Assembly (NCBI RefSeq): GCF_013459645.1
Contig: NZ_CP054861.1
Location: forward strand, 1,042,001-1,106,000
DNA length: 64,000 bases
From: Martelella sp. NC20
GTDB taxonomy: Bacteria; Pseudomonadota; Alphaproteobacteria; Rhizobiales; Rhizobiaceae
Direction: 5' to 3'
The position numbers and the translations under genes are program-made. How positions within the stretch are numbered: position 1 is the stretch's first letter; each line of letters starts with the position of its first letter. The notes under the pieces were generated by a model. It was given only the letters and a program-made list of their open reading frames with translations. It was not told where the DNA came from and did no database searches. Positions 22,382-30,249 of this stretch are shown in pieces.

Positions 22382-24661
22382 ATGAAAATCGCAGTTCTGG
22401 GAGGCGGCCCCTCGGGTCTCTATTTCGCGATTTCGATGAAGCTGCGCGACAGCGGCCACGACATCACCGTCTATGAGCGCAATCGCCATGACGACACCTT
22501 CGGCTGGGGCGTGGTGTTTTCCGACGAGACGCTGGAGAATTTCAGCGGCAACGACCCGGTCGTGGTGCAGTCGATCCGCGACAATTTCGCCTATTGGGAT
22601 GATGTCAAGGTGGTGCGCGGCGACGAGAGCATGACCTCCGGCGGTCACGGCTTTTGCGGTATCGGGCGGATGAAGCTGTTGATCCTGCTGCAGGAGCGCG
22701 CCCGCGAACTCGGCGTCAATCTGGAATTCGAAGCCAATATCGACGATGATCGCATCGAGCAGCTTCGCGCCGAGAACGATCTCGTCATCGCCGCCGACGG
22801 ACTGAACTCGCGCACCCGCACGCTTTACGAAGATCGTTTCCAGCCGATGATCGACATGCGCCGCAATCATTTCGTCTGGCTCGGCACAAAGCAGAAATTC
22901 GACGACGCCTTCACCTTCATCTTCGAGAACACCGGGAAGGGCTGGATCTGGGCGCATGCCTACCAGTTCGACGACGATACGGCGACCTTCATCGTCGAAT
23001 GCGGGCCGGAGGTCTTCGAGGCCTATGGTTTTGGCGAGATGAGCCAGCAGGAAAGCATTGCCGCCTGCGAGAAGATTTTCGCCCGTCACCTCGGCGGCCA
23101 CGCACTGATGACCAATGCCAACCACATTCGCGGCTCGGCCTGGATTCAATTCCCGCGGGTCACCTGCGAAAACTGGCACTTCGACAATGTGGTGCTGCTC
23201 GGCGACGCTTCGGCAACCGCGCATTTTTCGATCGGTTCCGGCAGCAAGCTTGGCATGGAAAGTGCGGCGGCGCTGGCCGACGAACTCAATTCCGGCAAGC
23301 CGCTGGACAAGGCGCTTGACGATTACGAGACGGAGCGCAAGCTGCAGGTGCTGCGGGTCACGTCGGCTGCGCGCAACTCGACCGAATGGTTCGAGGAGGT
23401 CGAGCGCTATCTCGAGCTCGACATGATGCAGTTCAACTATTCTCTGCTGACCCGTTCGCAGCGCATCGGCCACGAAAATCTCAGGCTGCGCGACCCCGAA
23501 TGGCTGGCGACCGCGGAAGCCTGGTTCCAGAAAAAGGCCGGCAGCCAGTCGACAAGGCGGCCGATGTTCGCACCGTTCAGACTGCGCGACATGGAACTGA
23601 AGAACCGCGTCGTGGTGTCGCCGATGGCGCAGTACAAGGCCAAGGACGGCATGCCGACCGACTGGCATTTCGTGCATTACGCCGAGCGCGCCAAGGGCGG
23701 CGCGGGTCTCGTTTTCACCGAAATGCTCTGCGTTTCGCCGGAAGGCCGGATCACCTCGGGCTGTCCTTGCCTGACCTCCGAACAGGTGCCGGCCTGGAAG
23801 CGGCTGACCGACTTCGTCCACACCGAGACCGACGCCAGGATCTGCGCTCAGATCGGCCATGCCGGCCGCAAGGGCTCCACCCGGGTCGCCTGGGAGGGCA
23901 TGGACAAGCCGCTTGTGGACGGCAACTGGCCGCTGATCTCCGCCTCGCCCATTCCCTATACGCCCGAAAGCCAGACGCCGAAGGCGATGGACCGGGCCGA
24001 TATGGACATGGTGCGCGACCAGTTCGTTGCCTCCGTGCGCGCCGCCGATCTTGCTGGTTTCGACATGGTGGAAATGCATGCCGCCCACGGCTATCTGCTT
24101 GCCTCCTTCATTTCGCCTGTCACCAACCGGCGCGCGGACGACTATGGCGGCAGTCTGGAAAACCGGATGCGCTTTCCGCTCCAAGTATTTGCCGCCATGC
24201 GCGCGGCCTGGCCGGCCGAAAAGCCGATGACGGTGCGCATCTCCGCCCATGACTGGGTCGGCGAGGCAGGTGTCGAGCCGGACGAGGCGCTGAAGATCGC
24301 CGAAGCCTTCAAGGAAGCCGGCGCCGATGCCATCAACGTCTCCTCCGGCCAGACCACCAGGGATGAACAGCCGGTCTATGGCCGCATGTTCCAGGTGCCG
24401 TTTTCCGACCGGGTGCGTAACGACCTCCATTTGCCGACGCTGGTCGCCGGCAATATCTACGAGGCCGATCACGTCAATTCGATCCTGATGGCCGGCCGCG
24501 CCGATCTGGTGCTGCTTGCCCGCCCGCATCTGGCCGACCCCTACTGGACGCTCCATGCCGCCGTCGCACTCGGCGATACCGAACAGGCATGGCCCGCGCC
24601 CTATGAGGGCGGCCGCCGGCAGGCCAATACGCTTGCCGAACGCGCGAGGGCCATGTCATGA
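22382..24661 (+). CDS. Bifunctional aryl-CoA monooxygenase / Old Yellow Enzyme reductase (salicylyl-CoA 5-hydroxylase or 2-aminobenzoyl-CoA monooxygenase/reductase type)
   Basis: A fused flavoenzyme of 759 residues. Residues 1 to about 385 form an FAD monooxygenase: GGGPSGLYFAI near residues 7-17 binds FAD and LLGDASATAHFSIGSGSKLGMESA carries the second FAD motif. Residues about 393-759 form an Old Yellow Enzyme domain: PFRLRDMELKNRVVVSPM at the start, QIGHAGRKGS, EMHAAHGYLLASFISPVTN with the active-site residues, and NVSSGQTT. Known fused members are 2-aminobenzoyl-CoA monooxygenase/reductase, which hydroxylates and then reduces the ring; unfused relatives include salicylyl-CoA 5-hydroxylase. 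The nearby RidA and arylformamidase-like genes favour an amino-aromatic substrate. AGGGGAATCGAGCC precedes the ATG, and the stop is coupled to the next gene. Confidence 0.88.
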   Translation: MKIAVLGGGPSGLYFAISMKLRDSGHDITVYERNRHDDTFGWGVVFSDETLENFSGNDPVVVQSIRDNFAYWDDVKVVRGDESMTSGGHGFCGIGRMKLLILLQERARELGVNLEFEANIDDDRIEQLRAENDLVIAADGLNSRTRTLYEDRFQPMIDMRRNHFVWLGTKQKFDDAFTFIFENTGKGWIWAHAYQFDDDTATFIVECGPEVFEAYGFGEMSQQESIAACEKIFARHLGGHALMTNANHIRGSAWIQFPRVTCENWHFDNVVLLGDASATAHFSIGSGSKLGMESAAALADELNSGKPLDKALDDYETERKLQVLRVTSAARNSTEWFEEVERYLELDMMQFNYSLLTRSQRIGHENLRLRDPEWLATAEAWFQKKAGSQSTRRPMFAPFRLRDMELKNRVVVSPMAQYKAKDGMPTDWHFVHYAERAKGGAGLVFTEMLCVSPEGRITSGCPCLTSEQVPAWKRLTDFVHTETDARICAQIGHAGRKGSTRVAWEGMDKPLVDGNWPLISASPIPYTPESQTPKAMDRADMDMVRDQFVASVRAADLAGFDMVEMHAAHGYLLASFISPVTNRRADDYGGSLENRMRFPLQVFAAMRAAWPAEKPMTVRISAHDWVGEAGVEPDEALKIAEAFKEAGADAINVSSGQTTRDEQPVYGRMFQVPFSDRVRNDLHLPTLVAGNIYEADHVNSILMAGRADLVLLARPHLADPYWTLHAAVALGDTEQAWPAPYEGGRRQANTLAERARAMS

Positions 24662-25401
24662 GCCTTGCCGGCAAAAGGGCGCTCGTCACCGGCGGCGGTT
24701 CGGGCGTTGGCGCGGTGATTGCCCGGGCGCTTGCCGATGCCGGCGCGGAGGTGGTCATCTGCGGGCGCAGGCGCGAACCGCTTGAGACCGTGGCCGAAAG
24801 CCGCGCGGCGATCTCGGCCATGACCTGCGACATCACCGACGAAGCGCAGGTCGTCGCGCTGTTTGCCGCCGCCGGGCCGCTTGACATCGTGATCGCCAAT
24901 GCCGGCGCGTCGGAAAGCGCGCCCTTTGCCGCGACCACGCTCGAAAGCTTCAACGCGATGATAGCCGTCAACCTGACCGGCACATTCCTGACGCTGCGCG
25001 AGGGAGCGAAGGCGATGGCGGGGCGCAACGGCCGGCTGATCGCGATCGCCTCCACCGCGGGGCTGAAGGGCTATGCCTATGTCGCGCCCTATGCGGCGGC
25101 AAAGCATGGCGTGGTCGGGCTGGTCAGATCGGCGGCACTCGAATATGCCCGCAAGGGGATCACCGTGAACGCCATCTGCCCCGGCTTTCTCGACACCGAG
25201 ATGACCGAGCGGTCGATCGCCCGCATCGTCGAGACCACCGGCCGCAGCGCCGGGGAGGCGCGGGCGGCCCTTGAAGCCACCAATCCGATGAAGCGGCTGG
25301 TGCCGCCGGAGGACGTGGCCGGCACCGTGCTCTGGCTTTCCTCCGACCAGGCCGCCATGGTCACCGGGCAGGCGATCTCGATTTCGGGGGGCGAGGTATG
25401 A
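24658..25401 (+). CDS. SDR family dehydrogenase, probably hydroxyacyl-CoA dehydrogenase type
   Basis: A 247-residue short-chain dehydrogenase. The cofactor turn is TGGGSGVG (residues 11-18), then CGRRREP, NAGAS, the catalytic Ser in AIASTAG and YAAAKHG with the Tyr-Lys pair. CPGFLDTEMTERS and the C-terminal GQAISISGGEV are typical. The Arg after beta-2 (GRRR) suggests NADP. ATGA overlap with the monooxygenase/reductase gene implies a step on its product, such as oxidation of a hydroxy-acyl-CoA; in the Azoarcus 2-aminobenzoate pathway a hydroxyacyl-CoA dehydrogenase follows the same enzyme. Exact substrate unproven. Confidence 0.85.
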   Translation: MSLAGKRALVTGGGSGVGAVIARALADAGAEVVICGRRREPLETVAESRAAISAMTCDITDEAQVVALFAAAGPLDIVIANAGASESAPFAATTLESFNAMIAVNLTGTFLTLREGAKAMAGRNGRLIAIASTAGLKGYAYVAPYAAAKHGVVGLVRSAALEYARKGITVNAICPGFLDTEMTERSIARIVETTGRSAGEARAALEATNPMKRLVPPEDVAGTVLWLSSDQAAMVTGQAISISGGEV

Positions 25402-25423
25402 ACAGGCTCTCTGCCCGTCTGGC

Positions 25424-25525
25424 GCATGATCCGACCGGAGCGGAGCGAGGATCGACAGGATCATGCGGCCAAAACAATAATCTGGAGCGCCGATCCGATT
25501 CAATCGGATCGAAACGCGCTCCAGA
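25424..25525. repeat. Palindromic repeat inside the SDR-RidA gap
   Basis: Two inverted repeats fill the 170-bp gap inside this operon: GCATGATCC/GGATCATGC (25424-25432 and 25458-25466), and a long hairpin with nested arms TCTGGAGCG/CGCTCCAGA and GATCCGATT-C-AATCGGATC (25481-25525). The second is a typical rhizobial intergenic palindrome. It may stabilise or partly terminate the transcript before the RidA gene. Confidence 0.7.
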
Positions 25526-25571
25526 CACGGCGGAAAAACCACCCATCACGTTCGTATTTGAAAGTTCAGGC

Positions 25572-25991
25572 ATGACATCGTTCTCGCAATCGCCGCATCA
25601 GTTTCTCGAACCCGAAGGCTGGGTCCCAGCGCGCGGTTATGCCAACGGCATGCTCGCCCAGGGCCGGATGGTCTTCACCGGCGGCCTGATCGGCTGGAAC
25701 GCCCGGCAGCAATTCGAACATGCCGATCTCGTCGGCCAGTTCGAGCAGACGCTGCGCAATATCGTCGCCGTGCTCGCCGAAGCCGACGCCCGGCCGGAAC
25801 ACCTGGTTCGGCTGACCTGGTACATCACCGACAAGCGCGAATATCTCGACAACCGCAAGGCGCTCGGCATGGCCTATCGCCGGGTGATCGGCCGCCATTT
25901 TCCGGCAATGGCCGTGGTTCAGGTCGTCGCCCTGATGGAAGACGAGGCCAGGATCGAGATCGAGGCGACCGCGGTGATCCCGGCCGACTGA
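25572..25991 (+). CDS. RidA/YjgF family enamine/imine deaminase
   Basis: A 139-residue RidA-family protein. The family arginine is present in EARIEIEATAVIP near the C-terminus, and the segments TGGLIGWN and RLTWYITDKREY are typical. RidA proteins hydrolyse reactive enamines and imines; some members deaminate 2-aminomuconate-type compounds. In this operon a plausible substrate is the enamine product of 2-aminobenzoyl-CoA monooxygenase/reductase (2-amino-5-oxocyclohex-1-ene-carboxyl-CoA); this is inference. An open frame reaches upstream to 25398 but that stretch is palindromic repeat, so I start at ATG 25572. Confidence 0.87.
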   Translation: MTSFSQSPHQFLEPEGWVPARGYANGMLAQGRMVFTGGLIGWNARQQFEHADLVGQFEQTLRNIVAVLAEADARPEHLVRLTWYITDKREYLDNRKALGMAYRRVIGRHFPAMAVVQVVALMEDEARIEIEATAVIPAD

Positions 25992-26063
25992 GACGTGCCG
26001 CAATCTGGTTGAGGTTTGAAGCAAATGCGGCTAGAGCGGTTACGGAAGAAGAGAGAATCCGTC

Positions 26064-26525
26064 ATGACCGCCCATGAAGTCAAAGACCCGGCCCTTGCCA
26101 CCCAGCGCGTGCGCCTCTGGCTGCACATGCTGAAAGCGGTGCGCCATGTCGAGGGCAATCTGCGCGAACGCCTGCGCGAGAATTACGCCATGACGCTGCC
26201 GCGTTTCGACGTGATGGCAGCGCTGCACGCAGCCCCCGAGGGCATGCGCATGAGCGCGCTTTCCAAGCAGCTCGTGGTCTCCAACGGCAATGTCACCGGC
26301 GTGATCGAGAAACTGGTCGCCGATGGTCTCGTCGAGCGCGAGAACCAGGAAACCGACCGCCGCGCCTTTCTGGTGCGCATCACCGACAAGGGCAAGGCGC
26401 TGATGGACGAGATGACCGCGGTCCATCGCGGCTGGATCGACGAAATCTTCGCCGAAATCGCCGAACCGGACGTCGCCCGCGCGATCTCGATCATGATGGA
26501 TATCCGGCACAAACCGCATCAGTGA
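26064..26525 (+). CDS. MarR family transcriptional regulator
   Basis: A 153-residue winged-helix regulator. MSALSKQLVVSNGNVTGVIEKLVADGLVER is the recognition helix region and RENQETDRRAFLVRITDKG is the MarR wing with its DxR motif. It closes the plus-strand aromatic operon and lies centrally in the locus. MarR proteins in aromatic catabolism are usually repressors released by the substrate or its CoA thioester. Likely operators are the AT-rich palindromes at 22321-22338 and 29083-29100. Start at ATG 26064 with AAGAGAG upstream. The last codons are part of a 17-bp tandem repeat. Confidence 0.9.
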   Translation: MTAHEVKDPALATQRVRLWLHMLKAVRHVEGNLRERLRENYAMTLPRFDVMAALHAAPEGMRMSALSKQLVVSNGNVTGVIEKLVADGLVERENQETDRRAFLVRITDKGKALMDEMTAVHRGWIDEIFAEIAEPDVARAISIMMDIRHKPHQ

Positions 26526-26564
26526 ACGGGCCGCATAAGTGAACGGGCCGCATAAGTGAACGGG
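26514..26564 (+). repeat. 17-bp tandem repeat spanning the MarR gene stop codon
   Basis: Three contiguous units, CCGCATCAGTGAACGGG then CCGCATAAGTGAACGGG twice, begin within the last codons of the MarR gene and each carries the in-frame TGA context. It looks like slippage duplication of the gene end. Confidence 0.85.
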
Positions 26565-26589
26565 CCGCTCCGCTCGTTCCTCATTCGCC

Positions 26590-26758
26590 GAGAGCCCGCT
26601 CCCCTCACCCGGCGCATTCGCGCCACCCTCTCCCCTTCGGGGCGAGGGGAACCGTGCCGCGTTTTCGGAGCAAGCCGGAAGGCAGAGCCGCGCCGTCTTC
26701 CCCTTCTCCCCGCTGGGGAGAAGGTGGCCGAAGGCCGGATGAGGGGAAGCGGGCTCTC
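26590..26758. repeat. Intergenic palindromic mosaic repeat, copy 2
   Basis: Outer arms GAGAGCCCGCT (26590-26600) and AGCGGGCTCTC (26748-26758) enclose CCCCTCACCCGGCGCATTCG and GGCCGAAGGCCGGATGAGGG, with inner palindromes as in the 11230-11375 copy. The right arm reaches the stop codon of the following SDR gene. It sits between convergent genes. Confidence 0.8.
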
Positions 26759-27560
26759 AGTAAATCCCGGTCTCCCGCGCCACGCGCCGGTAGGCAGCGC
26801 CGCCGGTGAAGCCGCCGTCGATCACGAAATCCTCGCCGGTGATGAAGGCGGAGGCGTCGGAGGCGAGGAACAGCACGAGCTGGGCAACGTCCTCGGCCTC
26901 GCCGCTACGCTGCATCGGCGTCATCTCGATCATCGGCTTCAGGTGCGGCGAATTGCGGTTGAGGTCGGTGACGATCAGGCCGGGGCAGATCGCGTTCACG
27001 CGGACGCCCTTTTCGGCATATTCCATTGCCGCCGTGCGGGTGAGGCCGCGCAGCGCCCATTTGCTGGCGGTATAGGCCGGGTCGTAATGCCCGGAAAAAC
27101 CGCTGTTGGAGGAAATGTTGATCACCGAGCCGCCGCCGGTTTCCACCATCAGCGGCAGCGCCGCCTTGAGCCCGGCAAACGCGCCGGTGGCGTTGACGTC
27201 CAGCACCTTGCGCCATTCGGCGACCGACATGTCGGCGATCGTCTTGCGGTTGATGATGCCGGCATTGTTGACGAGAATGTCGAGGCCGCCGGTCCAGTCC
27301 CGCACGGCATCGATCACCGCCTGCCAGTCGGCCTCCGACGTCACGTCGAGCTTCATGAAGCGCGCGTCATGACCTGCCGCGCGCAGCGCTTCGGCCTGCG
27401 CCTCGCCTTCTTCGGCAAGCACGTCGCACAGCATCACCCGCGCGCCGGCCTCTGTGAGAAGCGCCGCTTCGACAGCGCCCTGCCCGCGCCCCGCGCCGGT
27501 GACGATCGCGGTCTTGCCGGAGAGATCGGTAAGGGCGGCCCTTGTCGCTGCCATGCTCAT
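26757..27560 (-). CDS. SDR family oxidoreductase
   Basis: A 267-residue short-chain dehydrogenase. The cofactor loop is TGAGRGQG, slightly atypical in having Gln where Ile is usual. It continues with NNAG, the Ser in NISSNSG and YTASKWALRG (Tyr-Lys). CPGLIVTDLN and [13 protein letters not shown] complete the SDR set, and MLCDVL after beta-2 suggests NAD. The start (ATG 27560) overlaps the stop of the FAH-family gene by 4 nt. It forms an operon with that hydrolase and a small cupin. Substrate unknown, probably a ring-cleavage or side-chain intermediate. Confidence 0.85.
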   Translation of the reverse strand: MSMAATRAALTDLSGKTAIVTGAGRGQGAVEAALLTEAGARVMLCDVLAEEGEAQAEALRAAGHDARFMKLDVTSEADWQAVIDAVRDWTGGLDILVNNAGIINRKTIADMSVAEWRKVLDVNATGAFAGLKAALPLMVETGGGSVINISSNSGFSGHYDPAYTASKWALRGLTRTAAMEYAEKGVRVNAICPGLIVTDLNRNSPHLKPMIEMTPMQRSGEAEDVAQLVLFLASDASAFITGEDFVIDGGFTGGAAYRRVARETGIY

Positions 27561-28399
27561 GCCTGCACCATCTTCTGGCGCTGCTCGCCAAGCCCGGCAG
27601 CGCCGAGCGTGACGATCTGGCCTTGCTTCAGGAAGGTCGGCGGTTTCATGCCGAGGCCGACGCCGGGCGGGGTGCCGGTGGAGATGATGTCGCCGGGCTC
27701 CAGCGTCATGAACTGCGAGATGTAGCTGACGAGGTGCTTCACCGGAAAGATCATGGTGCGGGTATTGCCGGTCTGCCGGCGCTCGCCGTCGACATCGAGC
27801 CAGAGATCGAGGTTCTGGATATCCTCGAATTCGTCCGGCGTCACCAGCCACGGGCCCGTCGGTCCGAAGGTGTCGTGGCTCTTGCCCTTGATCCACTGGC
27901 CGGCGCGTTCCGACTGAAACCGGCGCTCGGACACGTCGTTGACGAGCACATAGCCGGCCACGTGGGAAAGCGCGTCGTCCTCGGCGACATATTTCGCCCG
28001 CTTGCCGATGACCACGCCGAGCTCGACCTCCCAGTCGGTGCGGTCGGAACCGCGCGGGATCTCGACATCGTCGTTCGGTCCGCAGACGGCCGTCGTCGCC
28101 TTGGCGAACAGCACCGGCTCGGGCGGCGCGGCCTTGCCGGTCTCGGCGGCATGGTCGGCATAATTGAGGCCGACGCAGATGAACTTGCCGATCCTGCCGA
28201 CCGGCGCGCCATAGCGGGGGCTGCCCTCCACCAGCGGCAACGTTTCGGGATCGAGGCCGGAAAGCCGCGAAAGCATCTCCGGCGACAGCGTTTCCGACGA
28301 GATATCCGCGATCACGCCCGAAAGATCGCGGATCGCGCCGTTGGCATCCACAAGGCCGGGCTTTTCGGCGCCGTTTTCACCGTATCGTACCAGTTTCAT
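27557..28399 (-). CDS. Fumarylacetoacetate hydrolase (FAH) family protein
   Basis: A 280-residue FAH-fold enzyme. The metal-binding pair is in TDWEVELGVVIG (Glu124 and Glu126), preceded by FICVGLNYADHAAE. DVSERRFQ, SHDTFGPTGPWLVTPDE and STGTPPGVGLGMKPP are typical of the fumarylpyruvate hydrolase / 2-hydroxyhepta-diene-dioate isomerase / ureidoglycolate-lyase branch. In aromatic loci these cleave or isomerise ring-cleavage products such as fumarylpyruvate. Start at ATG 28399 with GGAG upstream. A 105-bp palindromic repeat separates it from the upstream cupin gene. Confidence 0.86.
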   Translation of the reverse strand: MKLVRYGENGAEKPGLVDANGAIRDLSGVIADISSETLSPEMLSRLSGLDPETLPLVEGSPRYGAPVGRIGKFICVGLNYADHAAETGKAAPPEPVLFAKATTAVCGPNDDVEIPRGSDRTDWEVELGVVIGKRAKYVAEDDALSHVAGYVLVNDVSERRFQSERAGQWIKGKSHDTFGPTGPWLVTPDEFEDIQNLDLWLDVDGERRQTGNTRTMIFPVKHLVSYISQFMTLEPGDIISTGTPPGVGLGMKPPTFLKQGQIVTLGAAGLGEQRQKMVQA

Positions 28400-28413
28400 G
28401 GTCTGCTCCAATC

Positions 28414-28518
28414 CAGAGCATTTCGCAGTCAGGTGGAATCACCTGACGTCCGCGAAAATGCGTCAAAACAAATAGATAGAGCATTTCTGGTGATCCCGTT
28501 TTCACCGGAAATGCTCTG
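28414..28518. repeat. Palindromic repeat (AGAGCATTTC family)
   Basis: Outer arms CAGAGCATT (28414) and AATGCTCTG (28510-28518) enclose GTCAGGTG-GAAT-CACCTGAC (28428-28447) and an inner AGAGCATTTCTGG/CCGGAAATGCTCT hairpin. Such AGAGCATTTC palindromes are common between genes in Rhizobiales. It fills the gap between the cupin and FAH genes. Confidence 0.8.
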
Positions 28519-28519
28519 T

Positions 28520-28945
28520 TCAGGCGCGACGATAGCCTTCAAGCTGCTCGTCGGGGACATCCGGCAAATTGGTCACCAGATTGTCGGGGGTGCGGCAGGT
28601 CAGCCAGACCAGTTCTTCCGTGGTGCTCATATTGACCTCGACATGCGGCATGAACGGCGGCACGAACACGAAGTCGCCCGGATACATGTCGGTATATTCC
28701 TTGTAGTCCTCGCCGAAATAGATCCGGCCGTGGCCGGAAAGCACGTAGCCGCCGGTCTCGGCTTCCTGGTGATGATGCGGCGGGGAACGGTGGCCCGGCT
28801 CGTTGCTGACCCGGCCGAACCAGATCCTGGTGGCGGGCGTGTGCTGCGGGCTGACGCCGGACTTGCGGACGCATTCGCCCGATTGCAGGGTCTCCTCGCC
28901 AAGCTCGGCGCTGCGGGTGACGACGGGTACGACTTTGGCGCTCAT
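28520..28945 (-). CDS. Small cupin-domain protein
   Basis: A 141-residue single-domain cupin. Motif 1 is GHRSPPHHHQEAETGGYVLSG, with His57, His59 and Glu63 as likely metal ligands. Motif 2 is PGDFVFVPPFMPHVEVN with His101. All four metal positions are present, so it may be an active dioxygenase, isomerase or lyase. It is far shorter than gentisate 1,2-dioxygenase (about 340 residues, two cupin domains), so I do not name it that. First gene of the cupin-FAH-SDR operon, with GGAGGAAACC before the ATG and an AT-rich palindrome shared with the monooxygenase promoter 140 bp upstream. Confidence 0.8.
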   Translation of the reverse strand: MSAKVVPVVTRSAELGEETLQSGECVRKSGVSPQHTPATRIWFGRVSNEPGHRSPPHHHQEAETGGYVLSGHGRIYFGEDYKEYTDMYPGDFVFVPPFMPHVEVNMSTTEELVWLTCRTPDNLVTNLPDVPDEQLEGYRRA

Positions 28946-28955
28946 GGTTTCCTCC

Positions 28956-29100
28956 AAATTTAAAATTTCCCTACCGAACGGCGGCCTTCGTGCGGGCATG
29001 AGCAATCGCTACCCGCGCTTCAAAGGCTTTATGGAGAAACGATATAATCGGCGGTTGGAAATTACAAGAATGCCGCGCATATATTTTAAATTTAAATTAT
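28956..29100. promoter_or_regulatory. AT-rich palindromes upstream of the cupin operon
   Basis: AAATTTAAAATTT (28956-28968) lies next to the cupin ribosome binding site. TATTTTAAATTTAAATTA (29083-29100), containing the perfect palindrome TTTAAATTTAAA, lies 140 bp upstream. The latter matches 22321-22338 at 17 of 18 positions. The rest of the gap up to 29293 shows no gene. Confidence 0.5.
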
Positions 29101-29293
29101 TGATTGGGCTGCTACAGGTTTGCGGCCGGGTTGACATTCATCACATCGCCACCGGAATTGGCATAGAATATCAATGGACCTTGCCGTCAAACCGGCGAGC
29201 CTTCGGCTGCGACAAACTGGCGCAACCGCAGCAAAGGCAGGAGCCGGCTTTCCATCCGCGAGAGCGTGGGAATGTCGGGGGTTTGCCGAAATT

Positions 29294-30226
29294 TCAGATT
29301 TTCAGATCGCCGGCCCCGGTATCGATATGGGGCGCCCAGAAGGCGATGCTCTCGGTGATCTGCGGGATCACCTCGCGGTCATTGGGCTCGCGCTCCTTGA
29401 AGCTCAGCTCGAGGCAGATTTCGTTGTCGCGCGCCCCGCCCTCGGCAAAGGCCTCAAGCAGCGGTTCCGGCTGGATCCGGCCTTTGGCGTTGAACGCGGC
29501 GGTGAACGGGCGATGGCCGCCCTTGTCCATCAGGCTCTGCTTGATATGGATGATCGGCGAGACCTTCGGCACCGACCGCGCCCAGGCATAGGGATCGTAA
29601 TCATCCGGATTGTCGGAGGTGACGTCGCCATGGTCGATATCGGCCATCATCCACATCGGCACGGCCATATTGGCGGCGGTCAGGCGGTCCTGCAGCGCCA
29701 TGCAGTCGGCAATCGTGTGGCCGAATTCGCGGCCGACCGACATCGGTTCCCAGAACAGATAGGAAAGGCCCGCCGCCTTCGCATGCTCGGCCACCTCGGC
29801 CCAGCAATCGATGGCGATCGCGATCAGTTCCTCGCGGCGCTTCAGATCGTCGTAATCGGCATAGGTGAGGATCGCGAACTGGGTGCCGACCGACGTGCCG
29901 CCGAGATCGCCGATGATATCGGCGAAGGTCTTGAACCAGTCGACATAATAGCGCCGCACATCGCGGTCGGGATGACCGAAATGGTTGAGCCTGCCATAGG
30001 GGCCGGTCATGCCCGAGGTGACCCGGACCCCGGTGCGCTCGAGCGCGCCGGCCATGACGCGGGTCAGCCGGCGGATAACCGGCGCCGGCCAGGACGGGTT
30101 GATGAATTCATGGGTGAGCTGAAGGTCGCGCAGCCTCAGGTCGCGCGCGGTGGTCTCGATCAGGTCGACCGGATCGGCGAAGCGGTTGACGAGCGGATTG
30201 GTATTCAGGGAAAGCGTCAGCGGCAT
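29294..30226 (-). CDS. eryC: EryC-like TIM-barrel epimerase (D-erythrulose-1-phosphate 3-epimerase)
   Basis: A 310-residue protein of the xylose isomerase-like TIM-barrel (sugar phosphate isomerase/epimerase) fold. It begins MPLTLSLNTNPLVNRFADP, which I recognise as EryC-type. Barrel segments include LTHEFINPSW, FWEPMSVGREFGHTI, WMMADIDHGD and ICLELSFKERE with likely metal-binding Glu, Asp and His. In Brucella, EryC epimerises D-erythrulose 1-phosphate to L-erythrulose 1-phosphate. It follows eryB by 23 nt in an eryDABC operon. GGAAGAG precedes ATG 30226. Confidence 0.82.
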   Translation of the reverse strand: MPLTLSLNTNPLVNRFADPVDLIETTARDLRLRDLQLTHEFINPSWPAPVIRRLTRVMAGALERTGVRVTSGMTGPYGRLNHFGHPDRDVRRYYVDWFKTFADIIGDLGGTSVGTQFAILTYADYDDLKRREELIAIAIDCWAEVAEHAKAAGLSYLFWEPMSVGREFGHTIADCMALQDRLTAANMAVPMWMMADIDHGDVTSDNPDDYDPYAWARSVPKVSPIIHIKQSLMDKGGHRPFTAAFNAKGRIQPEPLLEAFAEGGARDNEICLELSFKEREPNDREVIPQITESIAFWAPHIDTGAGDLKI

Positions 30227-30249
30227 CTCTTCCGGCCTTTCGTTGAAAA

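Noticed and set aside
22331..24556. A 741-codon frame on the minus strand across the fused monooxygenase/reductase
   Set aside because: The plus-strand protein has clear FAD and Old Yellow Enzyme motifs throughout; the antisense frame has none.
28520..28945. Gentisate 1,2-dioxygenase for the small cupin
   Set aside because: Only 141 residues and a single cupin domain, whereas gentisate dioxygenase has two domains and about 340 residues.
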